Source: Dipodascopsis uninucleata var. uninucleata (lineage: Eukaryota; Ascomycota; Lipomycetes; Lipomycetales; Lipomycetaceae). Taken from it: a stretch of DNA of 64,000 nucleotides. Of this stretch, positions 49,618-63,188 are shown piece after piece (positions within the stretch are counted from its first letter, which is position 1; the number at the start of each line of letters is the position of its first letter). A model generated the notes under the pieces. That model was not told the origin of the DNA. It was given only the letters and a program-made list of their open reading frames with translations, and ran no database searches. The position numbers and the translations under genes were made by a program. Location of the stretch: positions 1,634,501 through 1,698,500 of the forward strand of contig JAJLTO010000003.1 in NCBI GenBank assembly GCA_030568195.1, in the 5' to 3' direction.

Positions 49618-51573
49618 ATGAGTTTCGGTGGACAGACGCCCACGATTGTGGTACTCAAAGAAGGCACTGACACCTCGCAGGGCCGTGGCCAAATTATCAG
49701 CAACATCAATGCATGCATCGCTATACAGGACACTATCAAGCCAACGCTGGGACCATTAGGGTCCGATATTCTGGTATGAGAAAGGCTTGAGAAGAGGAAT
49801 TGATGATGGACGATGAAATCTATTGGAAGCAACGCTAACAGCTGACTTTATAGATTGTGGGATCCCGAGGCGACACTACTATTTCTAATGATGGGTGAGA
49901 TAGCTATAAAAATTCTAGCTGAAGTTATTTTTTTTACCACTGTGCACTAACAATTTATCATGCAGAGCCACAATTTTAAAGCTATTGGATGTTGTTCATC
50001 CTGCAGCAAAAGTTCTTGTCGATATCTCTCGCTCTCAGGATGCTGAAGTTGGTGACGGTACTACAAGTGTTACTATACTAGCCGGAGAATTGTTGAGAGA
50101 GAGTAAAGCATTTGTCGAGGAAGGGGTATCTACACATGTAATTACTAAAGGTTACAAAAAAGCGGCTGAATTGGCCGTCAATAAGATCAAAGAACTTGCT
50201 GTTCATATTGACAGACAAAATGAGAAGTGAGTTCAATTAACTAGATGTTGTAGCGAACTAGCGAGATCAATGATCGACTAATTGAATACTTTTTATAGTG
50301 AGTTCCGCGACCTTCTTACAAAATGTGCTGCTACTGCTATGTCATCAAAACTAATTAACCGAAATTCTGACCTTTTCACAAAAATGGCTGTTGATTCGGT
50401 TTTATCTTTGGATCAGGATGATCTGGATGACAATTTGATTGGAGTGAAGAAGGTTCCTGGTGGTGGAATCGAAGATTCGTTTATGGTAAATGGAGTAGCG
50501 TTCAAAAAGACGTTCTCTTACGCTGGCTTTGAACAACAGCCGAAATCATTCAAGAATCCAAAGATTGTTTGTTTGAATGTAGAACTCGAGTTAAAGGCTG
50601 AAAAAGACAATGCTGAAGTTCGTGTTGAGCAGGTATCTGAATATCAGGCCATTGTCGATGCAGAATGGAAGATTATTTTTGATAAGCTTGAAGCTATCTA
50701 CAATACTGGCGCTAAGATTGTCCTTTCGAAGCTTCCTATTGGAGACTTAGCTACTCAGTTTTTCGCAGATCGTGATATCTTCTGTGCTGGTCGTGTCGCT
50801 GCTGACGATATGGAGAGAGTTCTTCAGGCTGTTGGTGGAAATATGCAGTCTACTTGTTCTGATCTGAAAGAAGAGTATCTTGGAACCTGCGAGAACTTTG
50901 AAGAACGACAGATTGGCGGTGATAGATACAATCTTTTCACTGGTTGTCCAAAGGCAAAGACTTGCACTCTCATATTGAGAGGAGGGGCTGATCAGTTTAT
51001 TGAAGAAGTCGAACGTTCGCTTCATGACGCAATCATGATTGTTAAGCGATCCGTAAAGAACAATTCGATTGTTGCGGGCGGTGGAGCCATTGAGATGGAA
51101 CTGTCAAAATATCTGAGAGAGTACTCGAGAACAATTGCTGGAAAGCAACAACTTATTGTTGCGGCGTTTGCTAAGGCTTTAGAAGTTATCCCACGTCAGC
51201 TCTGTGACAATGCCGGTTTTGACGCCACCGATTTATTGAATCGTCTTAGAATGCGTCATTCGCGTGATGATCTTTGGGCAGGCATTGATTTCGATAGTGG
51301 AAATATTTCTAATAACTTGGAGAAGTTTGTTTGGGAGCCATCTTTAGTTAAGGTCAATGCTATTCAGTCCGCAACTGAGGCAGCATGCCTAATTCTTTCG
51401 GTCGATGAGACAGTCAAGGTAAGTCCATGCATTCAAGATGAAAATAATGACTTATTGAGCTCTTGAAAACAAATACTAAGATTTTTGATATCTAGAACGA
51501 AGAGAGCGCACAGCCTCAGCAAGGCATGCCTCGAGGTGCACCACGAGGTCCTCGTCGGGGTCTTCCAAGATGA
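49618..51573 (+). CDS. CCT7: T-complex protein 1 subunit eta (CCT7), cytosolic chaperonin
   Basis: One of eight subunits of the TRiC/CCT ring that folds actin, tubulin and WD40 proteins with ATP. Five exons: 49618-49773, 49854-49894, 49966-50226, 50299-51418, 51496-51573; 1656 nt, 551 aa. Conserved segments: [49 protein letters not shown], the ATP-site [97 protein letters not shown]. The [11 protein letters not shown] block is diagnostic of the eta subunit. The last exon encodes an RG/P-rich tail ([14 protein letters not shown]), like the RGRGR tails of other eta subunits. All introns are GT-AG. Confidence 0.97.
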
Positions 51574-51932
51574 TGAGCCAGTACATAGTGTGCTTATAAA
51601 TATTGACAAATACCTGTCTTCTTCTCAGAAATACAATTACTCTCTCTAAATTTGCACGATTTATAGTTGTCTTGTTGTTTACATTTTATGTTACATGTTA
51701 CATAGCCTGCTCACTTATTTCACTTCGCATGGTTTATATTTTATAAATTAGTCTATTATAATATCTGTGTAATTTGTTCATATTGCGGTTTGTCTCAAAT
51801 TGTAAAATTGAAAGATATTTTCTTAACAGCAGAAAAAAATGATTTAGAAAATTAGTTCAATTTTAAGCTAGTCAACAGTAAAATTTGTAACAGTAAAATA
51901 AGCATATTATTAAGTGATATAGATCATTATGC
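51574..51932. other. Convergent 3' flanks CCT7 / VanZ-like
   Basis: 359 bp of AT-rich sequence between convergent stop codons; both 3' UTRs fit here. Nothing else was seen. Confidence 0.5.
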
Positions 51933-52763
51933 TCATTTCGAATCATCTTTAGCGTCTTCTACTTCGACTGGTAAGAGCGAAGCCATTGCAATAGCTTGAT
52001 CTTCCAATCCAGCTTCAATATCAGTTTCATTGGTGATCATAGTCGAGTATTTCGCAATTCTCTTACGTTCCAGAATCCCTAAGTGGTTCTTAGTATGGTG
52101 TTAAGGCATATAATTAGTATAGCATTAACTTACTCTTATGGTACCAAGAAGAAAAGAGCAATGCAAGTGAACTACCAGCAACATTGGCCTGAAATATCAG
52201 ATTGAAATTAGATTATGTACTAATTTAATAAATCTACACAATTCTAGCCTCATTAACGTACCGCGATATCATACGCATCAAAAGTCCGATACTATATTGA
52301 TCATTAGAGAGCATTCAAATATGGTCATTGCATTGTGCTACAATGAGAGCACATATGAAGTACTTACTGGTACAAATGATTGGGCAAATTCGGATCCGAT
52401 ACCCATTCCAACGATGCACACAATAACGGTAGCATTTATCAACCTTCTCCTAGTTGTATCAACAACCCAATAAAATGATGTCTATATTAAATTGAGTTAA
52501 CAAGAGAGCGTAGTCGTGAACACATCCATAAATTCTACTATTCTTACCGTGATTACAAAAAAAAAGACAAAATGTAGCACCTTGTCATTAGGAAGTTGTA
52601 GAGGCGCAAAACCCAAATATGCTGCTAAGAGCAATATTAGAATGAAGGCTATAAATAGACAATTAGCATTAGAATAAAGACAAGACAATAATATTTACTG
52701 GATAAATCCAGAATTTAAGCGTTCGCTTGCCATACCTGCCGCAAACAGTTTTCGAACTCTCAT
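51933..52763 (-). CDS. VanZ-like family membrane protein
   Basis: Six small exons: 52763-52736, 52648-52548, 52481-52368, 52291-52262, 52188-52134, 52078-51933; 474 nt, 157 aa, all GT-AG. The protein is MRVRKLFAAAFILILLLAAY, then LGFAPLQLPNDKVLHFVFFF, TSFYWVVDTTRRR, IVGMGIGSEFAQSFVP, RTFDAYDIAANVAGSSLALL, WYHKRILERKRI and an acidic tail. The N-D-K-x-x-H-F, E-x-x-Q and F-D-x-x-D-x-x-A-N signatures are those of fungal VanZ-like proteins, which have about four membrane spans and unknown activity (the bacterial VanZ family is linked to teicoplanin resistance). Exons of 28 and 30 nt hide the gene from ORF scans. Confidence 0.85.
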
Positions 52764-53483
52764 TGTATATGCTGAATACTGCTGGTTGCAAATATTGTCC
52801 TATTTCAATTCTAAATATGGCACACACCAGGGCTGTTATAGAATAGTAATATTTACAGTCAGTAAACACAATGATATTAATAATAAAAATAGCAGCGCGT
52901 TAAATAATTTGTATTTAGCGTTCGCGTTGACTTCGATGTTAATTGACCGTCTATACAATCATAATCAATCACTAAATCTGGCAGACAGATAGGATATTGC
53001 AGCCTACTGCGCTTTACTTAGTTATGTAGTTACTAGAACAATCCAAGAGAAATATACTATATTAAGAGTTAGATAGTTATAATGATATCAAGGTAAACGT
53101 TTCTGTCAGGTATAGTTTGCATCTGTAGACTGCACACATTACGTCGTTACATTTTCATGCCTTGGATATTCTTAATCTTTGTAAAGGTGGTGGTGACAAC
53201 CCTCTATTCAATACTATACCCTTAAAAAATAGCAGCCCTCAATATGTGTTACTCCCAAAATCTAAAAAATATTTTAACAAAATTTTTGACAGATTTTGTA
53301 CAGAAACTCCTGAAGTGACAGCTAATTCATGACTTTGAACTTATTTTGAGAGTTTGCTATTATATTATCGTTGGAATTTCCTTAAATAAGTGAACATAGG
53401 TGAAACTACAACCTCCAATCGTTTTTTAGGGATTTTGACGTGGAATTTTGTTCTGAGAAGTATAGCTCATCGGTTCTTACATT
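52764..53483. other. Divergent promoter region VanZ-like / NAT10
   Basis: 720 bp between divergent starts. No gene or known motif was recognised. Confidence 0.5.
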
Positions 53484-56400
53484 ATGGTTAAAAAAGCCAT
53501 TGATTCAAGAATTCCTACGTTGATCAGAAACAATGTACAGGTAAATAGCACAGATCACTATAGAAACATTCAAACAATGTATTATGAATTAATATGGAAT
53601 ATTTTATAGGAACGAAAGCGGAGTCTTATTGTAATTATAGGTGACCACGCTCGCGATCAGCTACCTAACTTGCACTATTTGATGTCTTCGATTGATATCA
53701 AAATGAACAAGTCGGTTTTATGGGCCTACAAGAATAAATTACTGGGATTCACAAGGTACCCATGACAACTGAATAAGTTATATTTTTAACATTACTAACA
53801 GACTTACCATAGTCATCGAAAGAAGCGCGAGGCAAAAATCAAAAAGGAAATTAAACGTGGAGTTAGAGAAGCAAATAGCGACGATCCGTTCGAACTATTT
53901 GTGAGCTTACAGAATATCAGATATGTATACTATAAAGAAACCGAAAAGATACTTGGAAATACATTTGGTATGTGTATACTTCAGGATTTTGAAGCTCTCA
54001 CTCCGAATTTATTGGCTAGGACAATAGAAACTGTTGAAGGTGGTGGATTGGTTGTTATCATGCTGAAAACAATGACTAGCTTAAAGCAGTTGTATACGAT
54101 GACCATGGATGTTCACTCTCGTTACCGTACGGAAGCACATGATGATGTCATTGCCAGATTTAATGAGCGGTTTATCTTGTCTTTAGGAAAATGTCAATCA
54201 TGCTTGGTCGTGGATGATGAGCTGAATGTTCTTCCCATTTCTGGTGCTAAAAATATACAGTCTCTTCCTCCTCTGGAAGGAGACGATGAAACCAAAAATT
54301 TTACCAAAGATGAACTTGAACTTAGAGGTTTAAAAGCTAGCTTAGAAGAAATTCAGCCTACAGGTGCTTTAGTAAATGTTGCTAAAACAGTCGACCAAGC
54401 AAAGGCAGTTGTCACTTTTATAGAAGCAATATCAGAAAAAACATTAAGAAGCACAGTTGCTCTAACAGCGGGCAGGGGCCGCGGAAAATCTGCAGCTATG
54501 GGTTTAGCAATTGCGGCGGCCATCTCGCACGGTTATTCTAATATATTCATTACTTCTCCAAGTCCAGAAAATTTGAAAACTCTCTTCGACTTTATTCTCA
54601 AAGGGTTTGATGCTCTTGGATATGATGAGCATCTAGATTATGATATTCTTCAGTCGACTGACCCAGAAGCAAATAAGGCGATCGTCAGAATGAATATTTT
54701 TAGATCGCATAGACAGACTATCCAGTATATCAAGCCTTCAGATGCTCAAGTTCTCGGTCAGGCTGAATTGGTTGTCATTGACGAGGCTGCTGCTATTCCA
54801 CTACCGCTGGTTAGAAATTTGATTGGCCCGTATCTAGTATTTATGGCATCTACTGTTCATGGATATGAAGGCAGTGGCAGGTCGCTTTCCCTGAAACTCA
54901 TACAGCAACTAAGAGAGAATTCGCGACTCATGGGAGGTAAGAAGGATGCGAACAAGATGGCAACTCTTGTGGATCGGAATGGTAAGGAGCACGCTGGCTG
55001 GAAGGATCCCCAATCGGGAATTGGAAATCGTGTATTGCGAGAAATCGAGTTAAAGGTTCCTATCAGATATTCATCAGGAGATCCTGTAGAAAAATGGCTC
55101 AACGACTTGCTTTGCCTAGATGTGACTATAAGCAATAGTATTGCATCTAGTGGTTCTTTAAAACAGAAGATGCCGCATCCTAATGACTGTACACTCTACT
55201 ATGTTAATCGTGATACACTCTTCTCTTATCATCCAGTGTCAGAGGCATTTTTACATAGAATGATGGCACTTTATGTATCGAGTCATTACAAGAATTCTCC
55301 AAATGACCTTCAGTTACTTAGTGATGCTCCTGCCCATCAGCTGTTTGTATTACTTCCTCCAACGGACGAAAATGATAGCAGACTTCCAGAGCCTCTGTGC
55401 GTCGTCCAATTAGCCCTTGAAGGAGAAATATCCAAACAGAGTATTATGAACAATCTCAATAGAGGCCAGCGTGCTGGTGGGGATCTGATTCCGTGGATTG
55501 TTTCACAGCAGTTCCAAGATTCTGAGTTTGGCACTTTGTCAGGCGCAAGAGTTGTAAGAATAGCTACGCATCCAGAATACTCGAAGATGGGTTATGGATC
55601 AAGGACTATCGAACTGCTTACTGATTACTTCAAGGGCAAGTTTTCGGCTATCTCAGAATCCAGTAATATCGGCGACAGTACTCTGCCAAGAGTGTCTGAT
55701 GATGACATAGAATCGTCTTCTCTACGGACAGAACAAATTAAGGTAAGGGATGTAAGAAACATGCCACCACTTCTATTGAAGTTATCCGAAAAGGGTCCGT
55801 CTCGTTTGAACTATCTAGGCGTCTCATATGGCCTCACTCCACAGCTTTTAAAATTCTGGAAGAAGAATGGATTTAAACCGGTATATCTTCGTCAGACAGC
55901 TAATGATCTAACGGGAGAACATACTTGTGTTATGATCAAGGTACTTCCTTCTGAGAAGAAGACAGCTAGAGAAGCCGAGGAGTCATGGCTGGATGCGTTC
56001 ACCCTTGATTTCAGAAAGCGTTTCACTCAATTGCTTTCGTATGAATTCCGAGACTTTTCGGCTCTGACTGGACTTTCTATATTAGAGTCTATTAGTCCCA
56101 GAACTAAATCTGTCCTGTTTAAGACTGAGCTTGACAGCATTTTTTCTCCGTATGATTTGAAGAGACTCGAATCTTACGCAAATAATCTACTAGATTATCA
56201 TGTGATAGTTGACCTTCTGCCATCTATTGCTCAACTCTATTTCCATGATAAATTAAGTACACTTGTCTCTTCAGATAGTGAAGATGTTGAGGAAGTCAAG
56301 CTATCTGCAGTTCAGGCCACTATTTTACTTGGAATTGGGTTGCAAAAGAAAGATATTAGTACTCTTGAAAAAGAATTAAACCTTCCCAGTAACCAGGTTC

Positions 56401-56918
56401 TGGCGATGTTTGCCAAAAGCATCCGGAAGATATCTACTTTTTTTAGAGGAATTGTTGAGCATGAAGTTGAATCAAAAATATTTGGTGACAAGTCTAGAAC
56501 TGTCGCGAAAAAAGAGAAAAAAGTTGATGACGTAGTAGTTCCTGCTGAAGAAGATGAGGACATATTAAATGGTGACCTGGCAACTGGCTTTATCCCATTG
56601 GCCGAGCATCTAGTTAATGACCTTGAGAATGCCGGTTCTGAGGTGCTGAATGAACTAAAACAGAAGCAGCGTGAAATGATCAACTCGCTTGATCTGTCAC
56701 AGTACGCTATCGGTACGGATCCGGCTGAATGGGATATCTCTGATAAGATTGCTGGTCGCATTGCGAAAGACAGCAAGGGAACTGTTAGTGTCAAAGGCAT
56801 AAAAGATCGCAAGCGTAAGGGTGGTGATTTAACTGCATCTGATATTTTGGATCAAGAGATGAAGAACCTTGAGAATCGTGGCGGCAAAAAGACCAAGAAA
56901 ACGAAGCACAAGAATTAG
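53484..56918 (+). CDS. KRE33: RNA cytidine acetyltransferase (NAT10/Kre33)
   Basis: Nucleolar enzyme that makes N4-acetylcytidine in 18S rRNA and, with an adaptor, in tRNA Leu/Ser; needed for 40S biogenesis. Three exons: 53484-53540, 53610-53755, 53813-56918; 3309 nt, 1102 aa. N terminus MVKKAIDSRIPTLIRNNVQ, then ERKRSLIVIIGDHARDQLPN and TRSHRKKREAKIKKE. The TmcA_N-type domain is followed by a RecA-like ATPase with Walker A AGRGRGKSAAMG (about 287-298) and a Walker B-like VVIDEAAAIPLP. The GNAT domain (about 530-760) contains RIATHPEYSKMGYGSRTIEL with the acetyl-CoA loop, and the tRNA-binding C region includes SRLNYLGVSYGLTPQLLKFW. The extreme C terminus is Lys-rich (nucleolar localisation). 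Length matches the family. Confidence 0.97.
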
Positions 56919-58947
<2,029 letters not shown>

Positions 58948-59459
58948 TTTAAGGAAGTTTGTGTATTGCTGTATAACTAGTTTTCTTCTCATAATTGTAA
59001 AAATAGTTCGCTGATTTAGAAATGTTTTCATGTCATTATTCTCGATCTTTTTTTACGGAATGATTCCTATCCAATTATGAGATCATTTATAGGTGATAAA
59101 TGATTTATCTTAGAGCTCTAGATTTCTTTAGTTTAGCCCATGATTAACTGCCGTCTGGTTCTTATACTTCTTCAAATCTATCTCTTAAATCTCTCTTAAG
59201 GATAAGCGCTGGTTTCTCCTAGGATCGTGAGCAAGCCGCACTTATTGAGGCTGATTGTCTGATCGTGTTTTGTCGGAGTGCTGTTTTAATCGTCTATATT
59301 TCATATTTTAAAAAAAAGCAACACCGAAAATCGCGGCGGAATAAACAAATTTTTCACAAGCCGTTTGCATAACTACAAGCAGTAACATTTTATTCAATAA
59401 ATTCAACGATTGGGCGTGATTATAAAATATGATATAAGGAGAAGCACATATTGGATAAA
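58948..59459. other. Intergenic ERG10 - PET117
   Basis: 512 bp between two plus-strand genes: ERG10 3' flank and PET117 promoter. No recognised feature. Confidence 0.5.
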
Positions 59460-59771
59460 ATGTCCCGCGCTTCAAAAATCACGCTTGGAGTTGTATCTAC
59501 CGTTGCCGCTATTACTGTATATGGTGTTCATTATATACAAGAACAAGAGGAGAAAGTACGTATTCTGAAAGGATGATAATACTAGTTATATCAAGTGTTC
59601 AGATCTGAATCTAATAGAGAGCATTATGTATAGACTATGTATGAAGGTGTTCTCAAGGATATCGAGCGTCAAAAAGTGAAAAGAGCTCGAGAAGAAGATT
59701 TCTTATTAAATCAGAGACTACAGAGAGAATACGAGGCTATCCAACCTTTAGCAGAGAGACCTAAATCTTAG
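59460..59771 (+). CDS. PET117: Cytochrome c oxidase assembly factor PET117
   Basis: Two exons, 59460-59555 and 59634-59771; 234 nt, 77 aa. Pet117 is a small inner-membrane/matrix-facing factor that links Cox15 oligomerisation (heme a synthesis) to complex IV assembly. The N terminus MSRASKITLGVVSTVAAITV, followed by YGVHYIQEQEEK, has the conserved single membrane segment after an S-[RK]-x-S-K-x-T start. The second exon gives MYEGVLKDIERQKVKRAREE, matching the family's EGV-x-x-D-x-E-R helix, then a charged tail. The exons are too short for ORF calling. It converges with coilin, 125 bp between the stops. Confidence 0.92.
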
Positions 59772-59896
59772 GTATTTCTCTGATGCTACTACAAATATTA
59801 GATCCATACGCAATTGGCTTTGCTAAAGGAGTATGTACATGTTGATATAAAAGACAGCAATGCAGTGATTATTTCATCAAGCAAACGCTATATAAA

Positions 59897-61744
59897 TCAT
59901 ATTTTCCCAAGAAGTCGTGCTTCTTGTAACTGTGCCCAATTTATATACAGAAAACCATTGTACTTTGCTTTATCGTTATTCATTTCGTCATCTACGGCTT
60001 CAAATCTTCGCCAGATCCTGTCACCGTTGATATCATATTGAATATTTTGTTTCGGCCAGAATGGCTTCGCCAACCTTATAGTCAGTTCAGTTCGGTTGTC
60101 AATTATAGAAGTTTTTGAGCCCGTAAGATCCATAATAGACAATATGATACCTATCTTCCAATCTGACACTACAGGTGTGTAGGTGACCTCATCCATATCT
60201 AGTACACGAAAGACTAAAACGGAGAACACGTGTAGATTGTCAGTTGTAGCGACTGGATATTCTAGTAGGTCCTTTGGAACTTCTTGAGGTAGCTTTTGCA
60301 AAATTAAATCAGACTCTGCATCAGAAAATGAATTTTCTTTCAGTACCTTAGTATTAGGGCGCAAATATTCGGAGCTATCAGTTATCTGCTCACGGGAAAT
60401 ACACTCTCTTGTAATATTTTTGTAGTTTACTTGTCGAAATGGAAATGGAGGTATTCTTAATCTGCAATTCTCGCTATCGATGCATTCTACAGACTCAGCC
60501 AAGAGTTTGAGTTTTCTTCTCTCAGGAAACTCATGTTCTGCTGATATACCAGTAATATCGGAGTTCTGTTCGAGACTGCTTTCAGAATTGCTCAGACCTC
60601 CATCACAAGAGTCGCTAGATTCGGCAATATATATATCTGACGTGTCTTTGTCAATCATAGAATTCATATCTTTAATCGATTGCTTCTTAATATCCACTTT
60701 TGGTGTCGAATGCACAGAGATAACTGCACTTGACAAAGTTGACAATGCGTTCTGAATATGTGATCCTATCTTGTCCATGATACCAATTCCTTCCTCAACA
60801 ATAGCTGACTGCTCTTCGCTAAGAGACATTGAGTCACAAATATCATCTGTTTTGGATATTCCTTCTTCGCACTCATTATCATTTTCCTTGCTCTCCATTT
60901 CACTCGTCAATTTGATATTCTCATGCTGAGTTGCTGCTTGTGCTACTATCTTTCTCATTCTCTTCGCCTTTCGTCTTCTAGCATTTCGAGATTTTGTAGC
61001 TGCAGTACCCTGAAAAGGAGCAGTGTATTTTTGAATATTATTCTCCGTACCATTTACTTCAATTTCAGCACTATTATTTCTACAGTAAATCGAATAGTTA
61101 GTTCTGGTAGAACCATTAATAATAAACATGAAAAACTAGCTCACTTTTTGCTGCCACTCGAGTTGGTTTCTTGTGATACACTCCTAGTCCTCTTTCTCTT
61201 TCTCTGCTCTTCGACTTGTGACTTCTCATATTTATCAAAATTATCTACTAGTAGACCGAGTTGCTCGTTGCTGGAGATCTTAAAGCTATTTAATTTTGGA
61301 AGAATTCTCTCCGGTTGAGCTTTATTAGTGATAGCAACTGAACTATACGGCAAGTATATCAACTTATTTGCCTTCTGCACCATGCCAATACTATTAATTT
61401 TTTAGAATTTTTCTAGTGATATTTACCAAAAAGACACATAATACGTACTTGAGTTCCTCTCCATCTTGAATAGTGTCCTGAATAGGAAACCAAAAGCACA
61501 GCTTCCATCCGTCTGGTGTTTCACAGAAATAATCTGTAGGATCAAAATCTGCTGTTTCGTCCATACTCTGTTTACACTCTAGATTGCCGTCGGCATGAAA
61601 AAACCATGGAAATGACTCGTGAACGGCATAAACTAAATCAACGATCGTTGATGAGGCGTGTAAGATCGAGGACGGAAGTGGCCATAGTATCTTCAGCTCT
61701 TTGGTTGGCGCTAAAGGCGAAGATATTCGCAGCTTGACGCGCAT
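59897..61744 (-). CDS. COIL: Coilin-like protein (Cajal body scaffold)
   Basis: Three exons: 61744-61449, 61390-61145, 61079-59897; 1725 nt, 574 aa; all introns GT-AG and phases close. The N-terminal region (about 1-115: MRVKLRISSPLAPTKELKIL, STIVDLVYAVHESFPWFF, CFWFPIQDTIQDGEEL, MVQKANKLIYLP) resembles the ubiquitin-like coilin NTD that drives self-association. A basic KRKRTRSVSQE follows, then TKSRNARRRKAKRMRK (about 197-212), like the S-R-x-A-R-R-K-K-A-K-R box of plant and animal coilins. The long acidic/Ser-rich middle precedes a C-terminal atypical Tudor-like domain (about 460-570: LHVFSVLVFRVLDMDEVTYT, VVSDWKIGIILSI, ending INWAQLQEARL). In other organisms coilin organises snRNP and snoRNP maturation. 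The order of all three parts supports the call. Confidence 0.8.
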
Positions 61745-61807
61745 TAAATAAACCTTTGATTAGATCAGCGTTCTAGATTCAAATATTTCCTGTTGGACTG
61801 TAGAACA

Positions 61808-63185
61808 ATGATATCTAGAGCTCCTAATAGGTCGTTTACGTTGTTCGTAGGTAACAACAAATTGAGACTGATTCTACCAGAAAATATTCATGAAATAAAT
61901 AATAACTTAACTCTAAAAGTATATGGTATGGTACTCTCATAAAGTCAACTCGACCTGACAGGCTTAACGTTTTTACAGACAAGATGCCTCCTCTAGCTGA
62001 TAATATCACTCAATTCGTTCAGAGACAGTATTTCCAACAAGTACCTCTTAGGAAATTCAGGTTCCGACAGCTTGAAAATGATGATCAAGAACTGCAAGCA
62101 GTTTGTTCACTGCGCATTCAACAAGAGCTTTTTTCTCATGTAAGAATAGTGATATCAAGAGATACGGTATTGTACTCAAAGATCTACTACTAACTAGAAT
62201 GCAAATAGACTTTCAGTAAGAGTACGGATGTTGGTATATCTATACATTACATGGTTAATATTTTGAAAAGATATATCTTACTTATAGAGCAATCAAATGT
62301 AAGCGAATTAGCTTAAATGCAGAGATGTGAAGCTAATACGTTTTCAACAGCAAGAGATCGACGATAATATATTGAATACGATGATATCCAATATCTCAGT
62401 ACCAGCCTTACCAGCTGATATACCTCAGCGAGTGCATTATTTGTTAGAGCCATATGGTTCTTCTACATTTGTTATTCAAGAAAGTAGAAACATTTTGGGC
62501 AGTTCTGGGATGACAGGATTTAGAACATGGGAGGCTGCACTAGCACTCGGAGAATACATCGTCAAGAATAGTATGAAAGTGGGCCTCCGTGAAAACACGA
62601 GAATCCTAGAACTTGGGGCTGGCACTGGCTTTATTAGTATTTTATGTTCAAGGCTGGGCGTAAAGAATATATTAGCAACCGATGGATATGAAGATGTTAT
62701 AAACGTTCTCAAGTCCAATATCGAAATAAACCACCTCGGCAGTTCTATTCAGACTAGAAGATTAATATGGGGAGATAAGCAAGACGAGAACCATGAAATT
62801 CTTCAGACTTTTCAATTTGATTTGATCCTTGGAGCAGATATAGTATGAAGTTGTGTATTTGACACTAGATAGAGATTATAAGTATATCGTATACTAACAT
62901 TTCATATTCTAGACTTATGATACGGAACTTTGTGAGACTCTTACTGATACTATACTTCAAATTTTTAGAAAAAATAAACAAGCTAAAGCTATTATAAGTA
63001 TTACAGAGCGTAGAACAGACACGCTAGAGTACTTTGAGAAGCTATTGAAGTCGAAACACATCAGATCAGTTTGGACATACGCTCCATCGAATAATGATCT
63101 ATTTTTTTATGTTTCTGATAATCCTATTGTAAGATTATACTTCCTTCAATTTTCCGATCCGTCGCAAGTCAATTTCTCTAGGTAG
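61808..63185 (+). CDS. EFM3: Protein-lysine N-methyltransferase EFM3/FAM86 (eEF2-specific)
   Basis: Efm3/FAM86A trimethylates a lysine of eEF2. Proposed exons: 61808-61925, 61979-62139, 62312-62842, 62913-63185; 1083 nt, 360 aa. The seven-beta-strand MTase core shows GMTGFRTWEAALALGEYIVK, the SAM loop ILELGAGTGFISILCSRLGV, ATDGYEDVINVLKSNI, FDLILGADIV (motif post II) then YDTELCETLTDTIL and ITERRTDTLEYFEKLLK; the end is PIVRLYFLQFSD. The first exon is supported by frame and splice sites (G|GTATGG, TTTTTACAG), but it is not strongly conserved by eye; ATG 61984 would give 319 aa. For intron 2, acceptor GAATTAG (62311) keeps frame. Coilin starts only 63 bp away, divergently. Its stop is 3 bp from that of the next gene. 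Confidence 0.88.
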
Positions 63186-63188
63186 TAT

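Noticed and set aside
62288-62322. 11-nt microexon plus 24-nt intron in EFM3
   Set aside because: It keeps frame, but a 24-nt intron is implausibly short; a single acceptor at 62311 gives an in-frame protein without it.
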